From positions 307,025 through 371,024 of the forward strand of contig NZ_WUMO01000007.1 of assembly GCF_009826975.1 (NCBI RefSeq): a stretch of DNA of 64,000 nucleotides, in the 5' to 3' direction. Under the pieces are notes generated by a model. The model was not told where the DNA came from, did not search any database, and worked only from the letters and a program-made list of their open reading frames with translations. The DNA comes from Flavobacterium sp. HBTb2-11-1. GTDB taxonomy: Bacteria > Bacteroidota > Bacteroidia > Flavobacteriales > Flavobacteriaceae. The position numbers and the translations under genes are program-made. Below are positions 23,245-33,160 of this stretch, one piece after another. Positions within the stretch are counted from its first letter, which is position 1. Every line of letters begins with the position of its first letter.

Positions 23245-23287
23245 TTGCGAACCTTGCGTAAATCCTTTGCGAACTTTGCGGTTAAAT
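23245..23287 (+). repeat. GCGAAC...GCGGTTAAA intergenic repeat
   Basis: It contains TTGCGAACCTTGCGTAAATC and ends GAACTTTGCGGTTAAA. It sits inside the aromatic operon, between the aminotransferase and tyrA genes, so it must be transcribed. Confidence 0.65.
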
Positions 23288-23330
23288 AAGGTTGGAATTT
23301 GGAATTTTAAAATTGGAAATTAAAAAGATT

Positions 23331-24188
23331 ATGAAAGTATACGTAATAGGAATAGGGTTAATAGGCGGTTCGATGGTGTTAGACATCAAGGGACGTTATC
23401 CTGATGCTACTATTTTAGGAATCGACAACAACGAAAAACATTTGCAGGAAGCAATTGATCTTGGAGTTATTGATGAAGCAGGAAGTTTTGAAGATCTGCA
23501 AAAAGCCGATTTTGTAATTGTTTCGGTTCCGGTAGATGTAGCGCTGACGGTTTTGCCTAAAGTTTTGGATGCTGTAGGAGATAAAACAATTGTTTTTGAA
23601 GTAGGATCTACTAAAAAACCAATTTGCGAAGCAGTAGCCAATCACCCGAAAAGAAGAAATTTTATTGCGACGCATCCCATTGCGGGAACAGAGTTTTCGG
23701 GTCCATCAGCAGCAATAAGAGGTTTGTTTCAAGGAAAGACAAATATTATCTGTGAAGTCGAAAAGACTGCTTTTAAATTACAAGAAAAAGCATTAAATCT
23801 TTTCACTTCAATAGGAATGAGAATCCGATACATGGATCCCGTTTCGCACGACAAACACATTGCTTACGTTTCGCATTTATCACACATCAGTTCGTTTATG
23901 CTCGGAAAAACAGTAATGAATAAAGAAAAAGACGAACAAGATATTTTTGATATGGCGGGAAGTGGATTTGAAAGCACCGTTCGTTTGGCAAAAAGTTCAC
24001 CTGCAATGTGGACACCCATTTTTAAACAAAACAAAGAATACGTTCTGGAAACCTTAGAAGGTTATATCGCAAATTTAACTCAGTTTAGAGATTTGCTGGC
24101 AGATGATAATTACAATGCCATTTTTGAAGAAATGGAAGGCGTAAATAAAATTAGAGAAATATTAAACGGAATAACTATAAAAAAGTAA
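23331..24188 (+). CDS. tyrA: Prephenate dehydrogenase
   Basis: The enzyme oxidatively decarboxylates prephenate to 4-hydroxyphenylpyruvate with NAD(P)+. I start at ATG 23331 (MKVYVIGIGLIGGSM), giving 285 residues; a longer start at TTG 23292 would add a segment with no Rossmann character. The nucleotide fold GIGLIGGSM at the N-terminus is followed by ADFVIVSVPVDV, THPIAGTEFSGP and SHLSHISSFMLG, all typical of TyrA. A mutase or ACT fusion is absent. It continues the pheA-aminotransferase operon. Confidence 0.93.
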   Translation: MKVYVIGIGLIGGSMVLDIKGRYPDATILGIDNNEKHLQEAIDLGVIDEAGSFEDLQKADFVIVSVPVDVALTVLPKVLDAVGDKTIVFEVGSTKKPICEAVANHPKRRNFIATHPIAGTEFSGPSAAIRGLFQGKTNIICEVEKTAFKLQEKALNLFTSIGMRIRYMDPVSHDKHIAYVSHLSHISSFMLGKTVMNKEKDEQDIFDMAGSGFESTVRLAKSSPAMWTPIFKQNKEYVLETLEGYIANLTQFRDLLADDNYNAIFEEMEGVNKIREILNGITIKK

Positions 24189-24200
24189 ACTATAAAAACG

Positions 24201-25283
24201 ATGGAAAATAAGAAAGAAATGAGAAAGTGGTTAGAAGATTTCAATTTAAATCACCCACTTGTGATAGCTGGACCTTGTAGTGCAGAAACTGAAGATCAGG
24301 TTTTGAAAATCGCTCACGAATTAAAAGATTCAAAAGTAAGCGTATTCAGAGCTGGAATCTGGAAACCAAGAACTCGTCCAGGAGGATTTGAGGGTGTTGG
24401 TGAAATTGGATTAAAATGGTTGCAAAAAGCTAAAGCTGAAACTGGTTTATTAATGGGAACTGAAGTTGCAACTGCAGCGCACTGTAAACTAGCTTTAGAA
24501 CACGATATCGACGTTTTATGGGTTGGTGCACGTACAACGGCAAACCCTTTCGCGGTTCAAGAAATTGCTGATACTTTAAAAGGAACTGATAAAATTGTTT
24601 TGGTTAAAAACCCAGTAAACCCAGATTTAGCTTTATGGTTAGGTGGTGTTGAGCGTTTACACATGGCTGGAATCGAGAAATTAGGTGTTATCCACAGAGG
24701 TTTCTCTACTTACGAAAAAACAAAATACAGAAACATTCCAGAGTGGCAGATTGCTATCGAATTGCAAAATAAATTCCCTGATTTACCATTAATCATCGAT
24801 CCATCTCACATTACAGGAAACCGTAATATGATTTTCGAAGTGACGCAAGAAGCTTTAGACTTGAATTACGATGGTATGATCATCGAAACGCACATCGATC
24901 CAGACAACGCTTGGTCTGATGCTGCTCAACAAGTTACTCCAGATGCTTTGAAACAAATCATCAAAGATTTAACGATCAGAAAAACGGATGATACTACAGA
25001 TGAGTACAGCCAAAAAATGAAAAAATTAAGAGCTAACATCGACGTTTTGGATGCTAACTTATTAGAATTGTTAGGAAAACGTATGAAAGTAGCTGATGAA
25101 ATTGGTCAAGTGAAAAAAGATGCAAACGTTGCGATCCTTCAAAACAACCGTTGGAACGAAATCTTAGGAAAAATGATTTTGGAAGGTGAGAAAAAAGGTC
25201 TTACTGAAGAGTTTGTTTTGAAATTATTCAAAGCAATTCACCAAGAAAGTATTGGTCATCAAGAGAAAATTTTCAACGCATAA
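24201..25283 (+). CDS. Bifunctional DAHP synthase / chorismate mutase
   Basis: The 360-residue fusion makes the first shikimate intermediate and also converts chorismate to prephenate. Residues 1-260 are a KDO8PS-like (type I-beta) DAHP synthase: VIAGPCSAET (about 21-30), FRAGIWKPRTRPGGFEGVG, LLMGTEVAT and IIDPSHITGNR are active-site segments that bind PEP, erythrose 4-phosphate and metal. Residues 270-360 form an AroQ-type chorismate mutase (KMKKLRANIDVLDANLLELL, GKRMKVADEIGQVKK). This fusion lets prephenate control flux at the first step, known for related Bacillus enzymes. It closes the operon, with a terminator at 25386. Confidence 0.93.
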   Translation: MENKKEMRKWLEDFNLNHPLVIAGPCSAETEDQVLKIAHELKDSKVSVFRAGIWKPRTRPGGFEGVGEIGLKWLQKAKAETGLLMGTEVATAAHCKLALEHDIDVLWVGARTTANPFAVQEIADTLKGTDKIVLVKNPVNPDLALWLGGVERLHMAGIEKLGVIHRGFSTYEKTKYRNIPEWQIAIELQNKFPDLPLIIDPSHITGNRNMIFEVTQEALDLNYDGMIIETHIDPDNAWSDAAQQVTPDALKQIIKDLTIRKTDDTTDEYSQKMKKLRANIDVLDANLLELLGKRMKVADEIGQVKKDANVAILQNNRWNEILGKMILEGEKKGLTEEFVLKLFKAIHQESIGHQEKIFNA

Positions 25284-25385
25284 TTTTGTCTTAAACCATA
25301 TAAGTGATATAAGATAATTTAGGTTTGGTTGAGATTTATCTTAAGTTTTTCTTATAGCACAATATTAAAAATAGATTGTTTTTTT

Positions 25386-25423
25386 AAATCCCCATAGCTT
25401 TGAAAGAAGTAGTGGGGATTTTT
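25386..25423 (+). terminator. Terminator of the aromatic operon
   Basis: 9-base arms AAATCCCCA and TGGGGATTT enclose an 18-base loop and lead into a short T-run. Confidence 0.6.
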
Positions 25424-25549
25424 GTTTAGGAAAATATTCGCCCAGTTATATTCAAATATATTACTTATATGGTTTAAATTATTCATTTATCTTTGCAAAA
25501 GATTTAGGTTTTAATCTAAAATCTAAAATCAGAAATCTAAAATAAAAGA

Positions 25550-26527
25550 ATGACAGGAACCGTATATAAATCTACAGGAAGCTGGTATACCGTAAAATCT
25601 GAAAAAGGAGATTTTATAGAATGCCGTATGAAAGGGAAATTTAGAATAAAAGGAATTAAAAGTACCAATCCTATTGCTGTAGGCGATATAGTCGATTATG
25701 AGTTGGATGAAACTTCGGATGCTATTACGGGAACGATTCATAACATTCATGAAAGAAAAAACTATATCGTTCGTAAATCGGTTAACTTGTCAAAGCAGAT
25801 TCATATTATTGCTTCTAATATTGATCAGGTTTTTTTACTGATTACGATTGATAATCCGCCAACGACGACAAGTTTTATTGACCGTTTTTTAGTTACCGCC
25901 GAGGCCTATGGAATTGAGGCTATTCTTGTTTTCAATAAAATTGACACTTTAACAGAACAAACTTTAGACGATCAGCTTTATCTGCAGCATATTTATCAAG
26001 AAATAGGATATAAGTGTCTCCGAATTTCATCAACAGAAAATAAAGGAATTGACAAGCTAAAAGAAATGATGATCGGAAAAGTAAGTATGTTTTCCGGACA
26101 TTCTGGTGTTGGAAAATCAACTTTGGTTAATGCATTAGAACCAAGTCTTCACTTAAAAACTTCCGTAATTTCAGAACAAAGCAAGCAAGGACAGCACACC
26201 ACGACTTTTGCTGAAATGTACGATTTGTCTTTTGATGCCCGAATTATTGATACTCCAGGAATTAAAGGATTCGGAATCGTAGATATGGAGCCAACTGAAA
26301 TCACCGATTATTTTCCAGAATTTTTCAGATTGAAAGATCAATGTAAGTTTAACAACTGTTTACACAAAGAAGAACCGCATTGCGCCATAAAAGCAGCTTT
26401 GGAAAAAGACGAAATCGCTTGGTCACGATATAATAGTTACCTTAAAATCTTAGAAGGTGATGAAGAACATTATCGTACAGATACGTATGGAGAAGATCGC
26501 GCTGCGAGTGATGAAACAAGAAAGTAA
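25550..26527 (+). CDS. rsgA: Ribosome small subunit-dependent GTPase A
   Basis: RsgA checks late 30S subunit maturation and hydrolyses GTP on the ribosome. The 325-residue protein has an N-terminal OB fold (about 1-70), then a circularly permuted GTPase: G4 NKID (129-132) comes before G1 GHSGVGKST (183-191) and G3 DTPG. A C-terminal zinc knuckle follows as CKFNNCLHKEEPHC, giving the Cys-Cys-His-Cys ligand set. Length and order match the family. It appears monocistronic, before a repeat-containing spacer and the dtd gene. Confidence 0.95.
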   Translation: MTGTVYKSTGSWYTVKSEKGDFIECRMKGKFRIKGIKSTNPIAVGDIVDYELDETSDAITGTIHNIHERKNYIVRKSVNLSKQIHIIASNIDQVFLLITIDNPPTTTSFIDRFLVTAEAYGIEAILVFNKIDTLTEQTLDDQLYLQHIYQEIGYKCLRISSTENKGIDKLKEMMIGKVSMFSGHSGVGKSTLVNALEPSLHLKTSVISEQSKQGQHTTTFAEMYDLSFDARIIDTPGIKGFGIVDMEPTEITDYFPEFFRLKDQCKFNNCLHKEEPHCAIKAALEKDEIAWSRYNSYLKILEGDEEHYRTDTYGEDRAASDETRK

Positions 26528-26642
26528 ATAAATTCCAATTTTAAAAATCCAAATTCCAAACAGAAGGTAAGACCGATTCTAACTGTCGAAATGTACTGCA
26601 GTGCATCTAACATTAGAATTTAAAATCTTTTTAATCCTCATA

Positions 26643-26660
26643 TCCCGATAGCTATCGGGA
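26643..26660. repeat. TCCCGATAGCTATCGGGA palindrome (copy 1)
   Basis: An 18-base perfect palindrome, repeated exactly at 36436-36453. It lies in the leader of the dtd gene. Confidence 0.7.
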
Positions 26661-26682
26661 GTGGCTAAAAAAAATAATATAA

Positions 26683-27135
26683 ATGAAAATTGTACTTCAA
26701 AGAGTTTCTGAGGCATCTGTAACAGTTGAAAATAAAAAAACAGCAGATATTCAAAAAGGTTTATTGGTTTTAGTCGGAATTGAAGATGCCGATACTCAGG
26801 AAGATATAGATTGGCTTGCTGGAAAAATTATAAAAATGAGAATTTTTGGAGACGAAAATGACGTTATGAACTGCTCGGTTCAAGATATTGGCGGAGATGT
26901 TATTGTTGTAAGTCAGTTTACGCTTCATGCATCGACCAAAAAAGGAAATCGTCCTTCATATATAAAAGCAGCCAAACCAGATTTTGCAATTCCAATGTAC
27001 GAGAACTTTGTTCAGGCAGTGGAAAAAGAATTGGGTAAGAAAGTGCAAACTGGAATTTTTGGTGCCGATATGAAAGTCAGCCTTTTAAATGACGGGCCAG
27101 TTACAATCGTAATGGATAGCAAAAACAGGGAATAA
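26683..27135 (+). CDS. dtd: D-aminoacyl-tRNA deacylase
   Basis: Dtd removes D-amino acids wrongly attached to tRNA. The 150-residue protein is a complete family member: it begins MKIVLQRVSEASVTV, and both active-site motifs are present, VVSQFTLHA (SQxxL) and LLNDGPVTIVMDS (NxGP). These Gly-Pro and Ser residues form the D-amino acid pocket. It lies 64 bp before the DUF3857 genes, which have their own promoter. Confidence 0.95.
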   Translation: MKIVLQRVSEASVTVENKKTADIQKGLLVLVGIEDADTQEDIDWLAGKIIKMRIFGDENDVMNCSVQDIGGDVIVVSQFTLHASTKKGNRPSYIKAAKPDFAIPMYENFVQAVEKELGKKVQTGIFGADMKVSLLNDGPVTIVMDSKNRE

Positions 27136-27150
27136 AATATTATTAAACAT

Positions 27151-27183
27151 TTGTTAAGGATTTCTGAAAATAATATATATTTG
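27151..27183 (+). promoter_or_regulatory. Promoter of the DUF3857 gene cluster
   Basis: TTG (27151-27153), 22 bases, TATATTTG (27176-27183), 16 bases before the start codon. Confidence 0.45.
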
Positions 27184-27199
27184 ACGAAAATACCTACTA

Positions 27200-29107
27200 A
27201 TGAAAAACCTGTTTTGCGCGTTATTTTTTATTTTATTTACCGCCAATATTTCTGCTCAAAAGAGCATTTATCCTATATCTTCTATTCCTGATAGTTTAAC
27301 ACAAAATGCTAATGCTGTTCTTCGCTTAGACCAGATGGATATTGTCATTGCTTCGCAAAGAAGTATGAATATTAAAACTCAAAGAATTGTTTCTGTTTTA
27401 AACGAAAAAGGTTTAAAAGATATTGATGCTTTTAGTCATTATGATAAGACAACTTCAGTGAAGAATATTGAAGCTATAGTCTATGACGCTTTAGGAAATG
27501 AAATCAAAAAAATCAAAAGAAAAGATTTTAGGGATCAAAGCGCCGTAAGCGGAAGCACGCTTTTTTCAGATAATCGAGTGCTTTACTTAGATTATACTCC
27601 AATTTCATATCCTTTTACTATTGCTTTTACGTGCGAGACTGAAACTTCAAATACTGCCTTTATACCGCAATGGTATTTTATTGGTAATTATTACGTAAGC
27701 ATAGAAAAATGTATTTTGAATATTACTTTTCCAAAGGGATTGGGCTTTAAGAAGAAAGAGTTCCGATTTGATAATTTCAAAATAAAAAAAACAGCCGATA
27801 CCGATACCAATTTAAGTTATATAGCAACACATATTCCTGCTCAAAAACAAGAAGATCTTAGCCCTTCTCCGTCAGATCTTTTTCCTAAAGTTATGATGGG
27901 ATTAGAAAATTTTCATTTAGAAGGAGTTGACGGAAATGCTACTACTTGGGAAGCATTCGGTAAATGGTATGGAGATAAAATCTTAACGGGAACTACTGTT
28001 TTGCCCGAAGAAACCAAAGCAAAAATCAAGGCTCTTGTTGGTGATGAAAAAGATCCTGTTAAGAAAGCTAAAATCATTTACGATTACGTGCAGAAAAAAT
28101 CCCGATATGTAAATATTGCAGTTGGAATTGGCGGCTGGAAACCTATGCTGGCCAACGATGTTGATCGTTTAGGATATGGGGATTGCAAAGCATTGTCAAA
28201 TTATACAAAAGCACTTTTGCAGGTTGTAGATGTTCCGTCCTACAATACCATTTTATATGGCGATCGTTATAAAGCAGATATTCAGTCTGATTTTGTTTCG
28301 ATGCAAGGAAACCATATGATTTTGGCAATTCCGAATAAAGATAGTTACATCTGGCTAGAATGTACAAGTCAGGATGATCCATTTGGCTATCAAGGAACTT
28401 TTACAGACGATCGTGATGTTTTGGTTGTAAAACCAGAAGGAGGAGAAATTGTTCGCACTAAAATCTACGACGATCGAGGAAATATCCAAGATGGAAAAGG
28501 AACTTACACAATTGATGGATCTGGAAATTTCTCAGGAACATTAAAAATTGCATCACAAGGAAGTCAATATGCATCTAAATCTCGAGTAGAAACCATGCAG
28601 CCAAACGAAAAAGAAGAACATTACAAAGAGTATTGGGATAATATCAACAACTTAAAATTGGGTAAAATTACTTTTACAAACGATAAAGAGAATATTCGTT
28701 TTACTGAAGATGTTCAGTTAAGCGCAACAAATTATGGAACGTTGACGGGTAATAAAATGATTTTTGTGGTTGATGCTTTTAATCAATATACAGGAAATAT
28801 AAAACGAGTGCGAAACCGCAAAAATCCATTTCAAATTCAGCGTGGCTATTTCGATACAGATGAAATCGAGATCAATCTTCCTGATGGCTACAGTATTGAA
28901 TTTCTTCCCCAGAATTATGAGCTAAAAGGAAAATTTGGCGAATACAAAACTGAAATCATCAAAAAAGACAATAACAAATTAACTTATAAAAGAACTATGT
29001 TCCTCAACAAAGGAAAATATTCTAACAAAGAATATGATGAATACCGTTTATTTATGGAACAAGTTTCAAGAAACGACAATGCCAAAATAGTCCTAACCAA
29101 AAACTAA
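27200..29107 (+). CDS. Exported DUF3857/transglutaminase-like protein, paralog 1
   Basis: This 635-residue protein has a signal peptide (cleavage likely after FTANISAQ, about 20), an N-terminal DUF3857 beta domain, a central transglutaminase-like core and a C-terminal beta domain. The core keeps the candidate catalytic Cys329 in GYGDCKALSNYT and His372 in GNHMILAIP; the third position is Glu in WLECTSQD, where Asp is more usual. It may thus be an active amidase or transferase at the cell envelope, but its substrate is unknown. It heads three tandem relatives (33 bp to the next). It diverges from the other two, which have lost Cys and His. Confidence 0.82.
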   Translation: MKNLFCALFFILFTANISAQKSIYPISSIPDSLTQNANAVLRLDQMDIVIASQRSMNIKTQRIVSVLNEKGLKDIDAFSHYDKTTSVKNIEAIVYDALGNEIKKIKRKDFRDQSAVSGSTLFSDNRVLYLDYTPISYPFTIAFTCETETSNTAFIPQWYFIGNYYVSIEKCILNITFPKGLGFKKKEFRFDNFKIKKTADTDTNLSYIATHIPAQKQEDLSPSPSDLFPKVMMGLENFHLEGVDGNATTWEAFGKWYGDKILTGTTVLPEETKAKIKALVGDEKDPVKKAKIIYDYVQKKSRYVNIAVGIGGWKPMLANDVDRLGYGDCKALSNYTKALLQVVDVPSYNTILYGDRYKADIQSDFVSMQGNHMILAIPNKDSYIWLECTSQDDPFGYQGTFTDDRDVLVVKPEGGEIVRTKIYDDRGNIQDGKGTYTIDGSGNFSGTLKIASQGSQYASKSRVETMQPNEKEEHYKEYWDNINNLKLGKITFTNDKENIRFTEDVQLSATNYGTLTGNKMIFVVDAFNQYTGNIKRVRNRKNPFQIQRGYFDTDEIEINLPDGYSIEFLPQNYELKGKFGEYKTEIIKKDNNKLTYKRTMFLNKGKYSNKEYDEYRLFMEQVSRNDNAKIVLTKN

Positions 29108-29140
29108 CAATTGTAAACTAAGATAAACCAAAAATTACCA

Positions 29141-31165
29141 ATGAAAATTATTAAATTATTTAGCCTCACTGTGATTTTGTTGCTTGGTCCAAAAATAATT
29201 TCTCAGGAATTTAAACTTGGAAAAGTGTCTGTTGCTGAACTGCAACAGAAAATACATCCTAAAGATTCATCTGCCGCGGCTGCCATTTTATACAAAAGAG
29301 GAAAAGCAAGAATCGACTACGATCAAAACACAGGATTTGTAACTTATTTGGATGTTGAAACCCGTATTAAAATCTATAAAAAAGAAGGATATAATTGGGC
29401 CAATGAGGCAATTTGGTATTACTACGGTACTGATTTTAAAGAGAAAGTATCGGTAAGCGATGCTGTGACGTATAATTTGGTAGGAGGTAAAATTGAAGCT
29501 ACAAAACTGAAAAGTGATGGAGTATTTGATGAGGCAGTAAGTAAATTTCGAAGCCAGAAGAAAATCACGATGCCGAATGTTAAAGAAGGTTCTGTTATAG
29601 AATTCAAATACAGCGTTAGAAGCCCAGATGTACTTATTCGAGATTGGGATTTTCAAACTAGTATTCCTGTAAATTATTCAGAATTTAAAACATATGTTCC
29701 TGAATATTTTGTTTTTACTCCAGCACAAAAAGGGTATGTTTTTCCCAAGGTGGTTTCAGAAAAAGCTAACAAATCGTTCCTTATTACTTCAAAAGAAAGA
29801 TATAACACAGGAGGTTTTGGAGGTGGAGCAACTCAAACAGAGTTTTATCAGGATAAAATTGAATATGTAGAAACTCAAACGACTTATACTGCAGAAAATT
29901 TTGCAGCGATGAAAGATGAATCGTATGTAAATAATATAGAAAACTATATGTCATCGGTTTCACATGAATTGTCAATGACGAGATTTCCAAACAAACCTAT
30001 AAAGCAACTTTCTACAGATTGGAATTCAGTTGTTAAAACAATTTATGATTATGAAGATTTTGGTCCAGAATTAAATAAAACAGGATATTTTGAAGATGAC
30101 CTGAAAAAACTGCTTGTAGAAACAAAAACACCAGAAGAGAAAATTTGGGCCATTTTTAATCATGTGAAATCAAACGTGAAATGGAACAATTATACAGGTT
30201 ATAGCTGTGACAATGGCGTAAAGAAAGCCTACAAAGAAAAAACAGGAAATATTGCCGACATTAATTTAATGCTTACAGCAATGCTTCGTTATTCTGGTTT
30301 AACGGCAAATCCGGTTTTGGTGAGCACACGTTCTAATGGAATTGCGCTTTTTCCGAACAGAACAGCGTTTAATTATGTAATTGCGGCTGTAGAAACTCCA
30401 AGTGGATATATTCTATTAGATGCTTCCGAAAAATTTTCAACTCCAAATATTTTACCACTTAGAGTTTTAAACTGGAAAGGAAGATTAATACGAAAAGACG
30501 GAACTTCTGAAATGATTGATCTAATGCCTGAAAAAGCATCAAGTGATAATGTTTTTATGTCTTACAGCATTGATTCTGATGGAAAAGTAACAGGAAAAAC
30601 TAGAAGACAATATGCAGATTACAATGCTATGATAACAAGAAACAATATTAGCAATCTTAAAGAAGAGGAGTATCTTGAAAAACTTGAAAACAAGCATAAC
30701 AAAATAGAAATAAGCGATTACTCTAAAACCAATGAGCATGATGTATTGCTTCCTATAATTGAAACTTATTCTTTTACAGGAAATAATTTATGCGAGCTGA
30801 TTGGCGATAAAATATACTTAAATCCGATGCTATTTTTTACCAATGATAAAAATCCTTTTAAACAGGAAGTGAGAGAATATCCAGTTGATTTTAGTTATCC
30901 GTTTGCTGATAAGTATAATATCACGATTAAAATTCCAGAAGGTTTTGCAGTGGAAACATTGCCGGCTCCTGCAGCTGTAACAATGGAAGATAATCTTGGT
31001 GCTTTTAAATTTAATATTGCATCCAATGGAGATACTTTACAATTGTCTATTCTACATCAGATAAATGAAGCTATTGTTTCCGCTGAAAAGTATGATATGC
31101 TGAAAGAATATTACAAGACCATGATTGCTAAAGAAACAGAAAAAATCGTTTTAAAACGTATTTAA
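29141..31165 (+). CDS. Exported DUF3857/transglutaminase-like protein, paralog 2 (no catalytic Cys)
   Basis: This 674-residue protein has a signal peptide ending near PKIISQ, followed by EFKLGKVSVAELQQKIHPKD, a start shared with paralog 3. The DUF3857 and transglutaminase-like regions are present, but where paralog 1 has GDCKALS this one reads GNIADINLM, and the histidine position reads FNYVIAAVE. The Asp side, YILLDASEK, remains. Catalysis by the usual triad is therefore not expected. It may bind ligands or act as a scaffold. It is 3 bp from paralog 3, showing cotranscription. Confidence 0.8.
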   Translation: MKIIKLFSLTVILLLGPKIISQEFKLGKVSVAELQQKIHPKDSSAAAAILYKRGKARIDYDQNTGFVTYLDVETRIKIYKKEGYNWANEAIWYYYGTDFKEKVSVSDAVTYNLVGGKIEATKLKSDGVFDEAVSKFRSQKKITMPNVKEGSVIEFKYSVRSPDVLIRDWDFQTSIPVNYSEFKTYVPEYFVFTPAQKGYVFPKVVSEKANKSFLITSKERYNTGGFGGGATQTEFYQDKIEYVETQTTYTAENFAAMKDESYVNNIENYMSSVSHELSMTRFPNKPIKQLSTDWNSVVKTIYDYEDFGPELNKTGYFEDDLKKLLVETKTPEEKIWAIFNHVKSNVKWNNYTGYSCDNGVKKAYKEKTGNIADINLMLTAMLRYSGLTANPVLVSTRSNGIALFPNRTAFNYVIAAVETPSGYILLDASEKFSTPNILPLRVLNWKGRLIRKDGTSEMIDLMPEKASSDNVFMSYSIDSDGKVTGKTRRQYADYNAMITRNNISNLKEEEYLEKLENKHNKIEISDYSKTNEHDVLLPIIETYSFTGNNLCELIGDKIYLNPMLFFTNDKNPFKQEVREYPVDFSYPFADKYNITIKIPEGFAVETLPAPAAVTMEDNLGAFKFNIASNGDTLQLSILHQINEAIVSAEKYDMLKEYYKTMIAKETEKIVLKRI

Positions 31166-31168
31166 ATT

Positions 31169-33157
31169 ATGCCGAAATTTCTCCTGATTTGTATCGCCTT
31201 TTTTTGGAGTACAATAACCATTCAAGCTCAAAATTATGAATTGGGCAAAGTAACAATCGCAGAATTAAATGAGAAAGTTCATCCTAAAGATAGCAGCGCA
31301 CCCGCTGCTATCTTGTTTAAAAAAGGAAGAACTTATTTTGGATATAACAAAGATGTTGGATTCTACGCAAATCATGTCTGTGAAGTAAAAATCAAAATAT
31401 ACAGGAAAGAAGGTTTAAGCTGGGCCGACCAGAAAGTGCGCTTTTATACTGGATACGAAAAGTTAAACGAAGATCGTTTAGAATTTTCAGAAGCCGTGAC
31501 CTATAATTTAGAGAATGGAAACATTGTAAAAACAAAACTAAACAACCAGGGAGAATTTAAAACCAAGATTAATAAGTATTGGAAGGAAAAGACGATTACC
31601 TTGCCAAATGTAAAAGTCGGTTCTATCATTGAGTACAAATATGTTTTAAGATCTGAAAATCTTATTAAATTTCCAGATTTTGATATTCAGTTTGATATTC
31701 CTGTTGATTATTTTTATTATAAAACACAGATTCCAGAGTTTTACATTTATAAACCGCTCTTAGTTGGAGGAATTCCGCTCGAAACAGAATCTAAATTTAC
31801 AAGTGCCAGTCAGAGCTTTGATAATGCTTACAGCCAGACAAGCTCATTTAGCTATAAACAAATTGAAACCTTTTTTAAAGGAAAAGATGTTCCAGCGCTA
31901 AAAGAGGAACCTTATGTTAATAATTTAGAAAATTATCGAGGAAGTATTCAGCAAGAATTAGAAAGAGTTCGTCTGCCTGATCAGCCTGTTAAAGACTACA
32001 GTTTAACTTGGGAAGGTGTTGCAAAAACTATTTTTAAAGACGAAAGTTTTGGAAAACAGCTTAATCAAGGCACTTTGTTTACAGATGATTTGAATAAATT
32101 ATTGACTAACGTAGAAGATAAAAAAGAAAGATTGAATCTGATTTTTACCTATGTCAAAAATCGAATGAACTGGAACGAAATTAATAGCTATTACACAGAA
32201 AAAGGAGTTGAAAAAGCTTATAAAGAACAAACTGGAAATGTTGCAGAAATAAATTTTATTTTGATAAACATGCTTCGCGCAGCTGGTATAGAATCAAATC
32301 CTGTTTTGGTAAGTACAATTCAAAACGGACTTCCGGTTTATCCCACAAGAACTGGATTTAATTATGTAATAGCAGCGGCAGAAATTGATGGTAAAAGAAT
32401 TCTTTTGGATGCTACTCACAAACTCACAGCGCCTAACATTTTACCATTAAATGTTTTAAATTGGAAAGGGCGACTAATTAAAAAAGATGGGAGTTCGGAA
32501 GAAATTGAATTAGATCCAGTAGCACAGTCGAAAGAAATTTATGGCTTGATGGCTAAAATTGATCCAGATGGAAAAATGAATGGTCAAATAAGAGTTCAAA
32601 GGACAGATTATGATGCATATAGTTTTAGAGAAGAAAATAATGGTAAAGCAGAGGACGTTTATCTGGAGAAATTTGAAAATAATTTGGGAGATGTAGAGAT
32701 TTCAAATTATTCAATAGAAAATCAGAAATCAAATTTGGATCAATCTGTTGTAGAAACTTTTTCATTTACATCAAATAACCGTTTTGATATTATTGATGGT
32801 AAGATTTTTATCGATCCATTATTGTTTTTTACCAGAAATAAAAATCCTTTTAGCCAAGAAAAAAGGCAAATGCCTATCTATTTTGGATATAAAAATATGG
32901 AAAGATTTAATTTTAGTATTCAAATTCCAGAAAACTATGCTGTAGAATCTATTCCAAAACCGGTAAAGATAACTTCAGAGGATAAACAGATGTCTTATAT
33001 CTTAAATTTTTCGGTTGCTGGAAACAAAATTCAAATTGTGAGCCAAAAAGAAATCAACAATAGTATTTTTGCAGCTGAGGATTACGGAATGATAAAAGAG
33101 TTTTTTCAGAAGATGATCGTAAGCCAAAATGAAAAAATAATTCTTAAAAAGATATAG
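31169..33157 (+). CDS. Exported DUF3857/transglutaminase-like protein, paralog 3 (no catalytic Cys)
   Basis: This 662-residue protein has a signal peptide ending near TIQAQ and the NYELGKVTIAELNEKVHPKD start shared with paralog 2. The same catalytic losses are seen: GNVAEINFILI instead of a GDC motif and FNYVIAAAE at the His position, with ILLDATHK retained. Similarity to paralog 2 runs the full length (for example the shared NPVLVST and NILPLNVLNWKGRLI), so these two come from a recent tandem duplication. A MazG-like gene starts 3 bp after its stop. Confidence 0.8.
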   Translation: MPKFLLICIAFFWSTITIQAQNYELGKVTIAELNEKVHPKDSSAPAAILFKKGRTYFGYNKDVGFYANHVCEVKIKIYRKEGLSWADQKVRFYTGYEKLNEDRLEFSEAVTYNLENGNIVKTKLNNQGEFKTKINKYWKEKTITLPNVKVGSIIEYKYVLRSENLIKFPDFDIQFDIPVDYFYYKTQIPEFYIYKPLLVGGIPLETESKFTSASQSFDNAYSQTSSFSYKQIETFFKGKDVPALKEEPYVNNLENYRGSIQQELERVRLPDQPVKDYSLTWEGVAKTIFKDESFGKQLNQGTLFTDDLNKLLTNVEDKKERLNLIFTYVKNRMNWNEINSYYTEKGVEKAYKEQTGNVAEINFILINMLRAAGIESNPVLVSTIQNGLPVYPTRTGFNYVIAAAEIDGKRILLDATHKLTAPNILPLNVLNWKGRLIKKDGSSEEIELDPVAQSKEIYGLMAKIDPDGKMNGQIRVQRTDYDAYSFREENNGKAEDVYLEKFENNLGDVEISNYSIENQKSNLDQSVVETFSFTSNNRFDIIDGKIFIDPLLFFTRNKNPFSQEKRQMPIYFGYKNMERFNFSIQIPENYAVESIPKPVKITSEDKQMSYILNFSVAGNKIQIVSQKEINNSIFAAEDYGMIKEFFQKMIVSQNEKIILKKI

Positions 33158-33160
33158 AAG

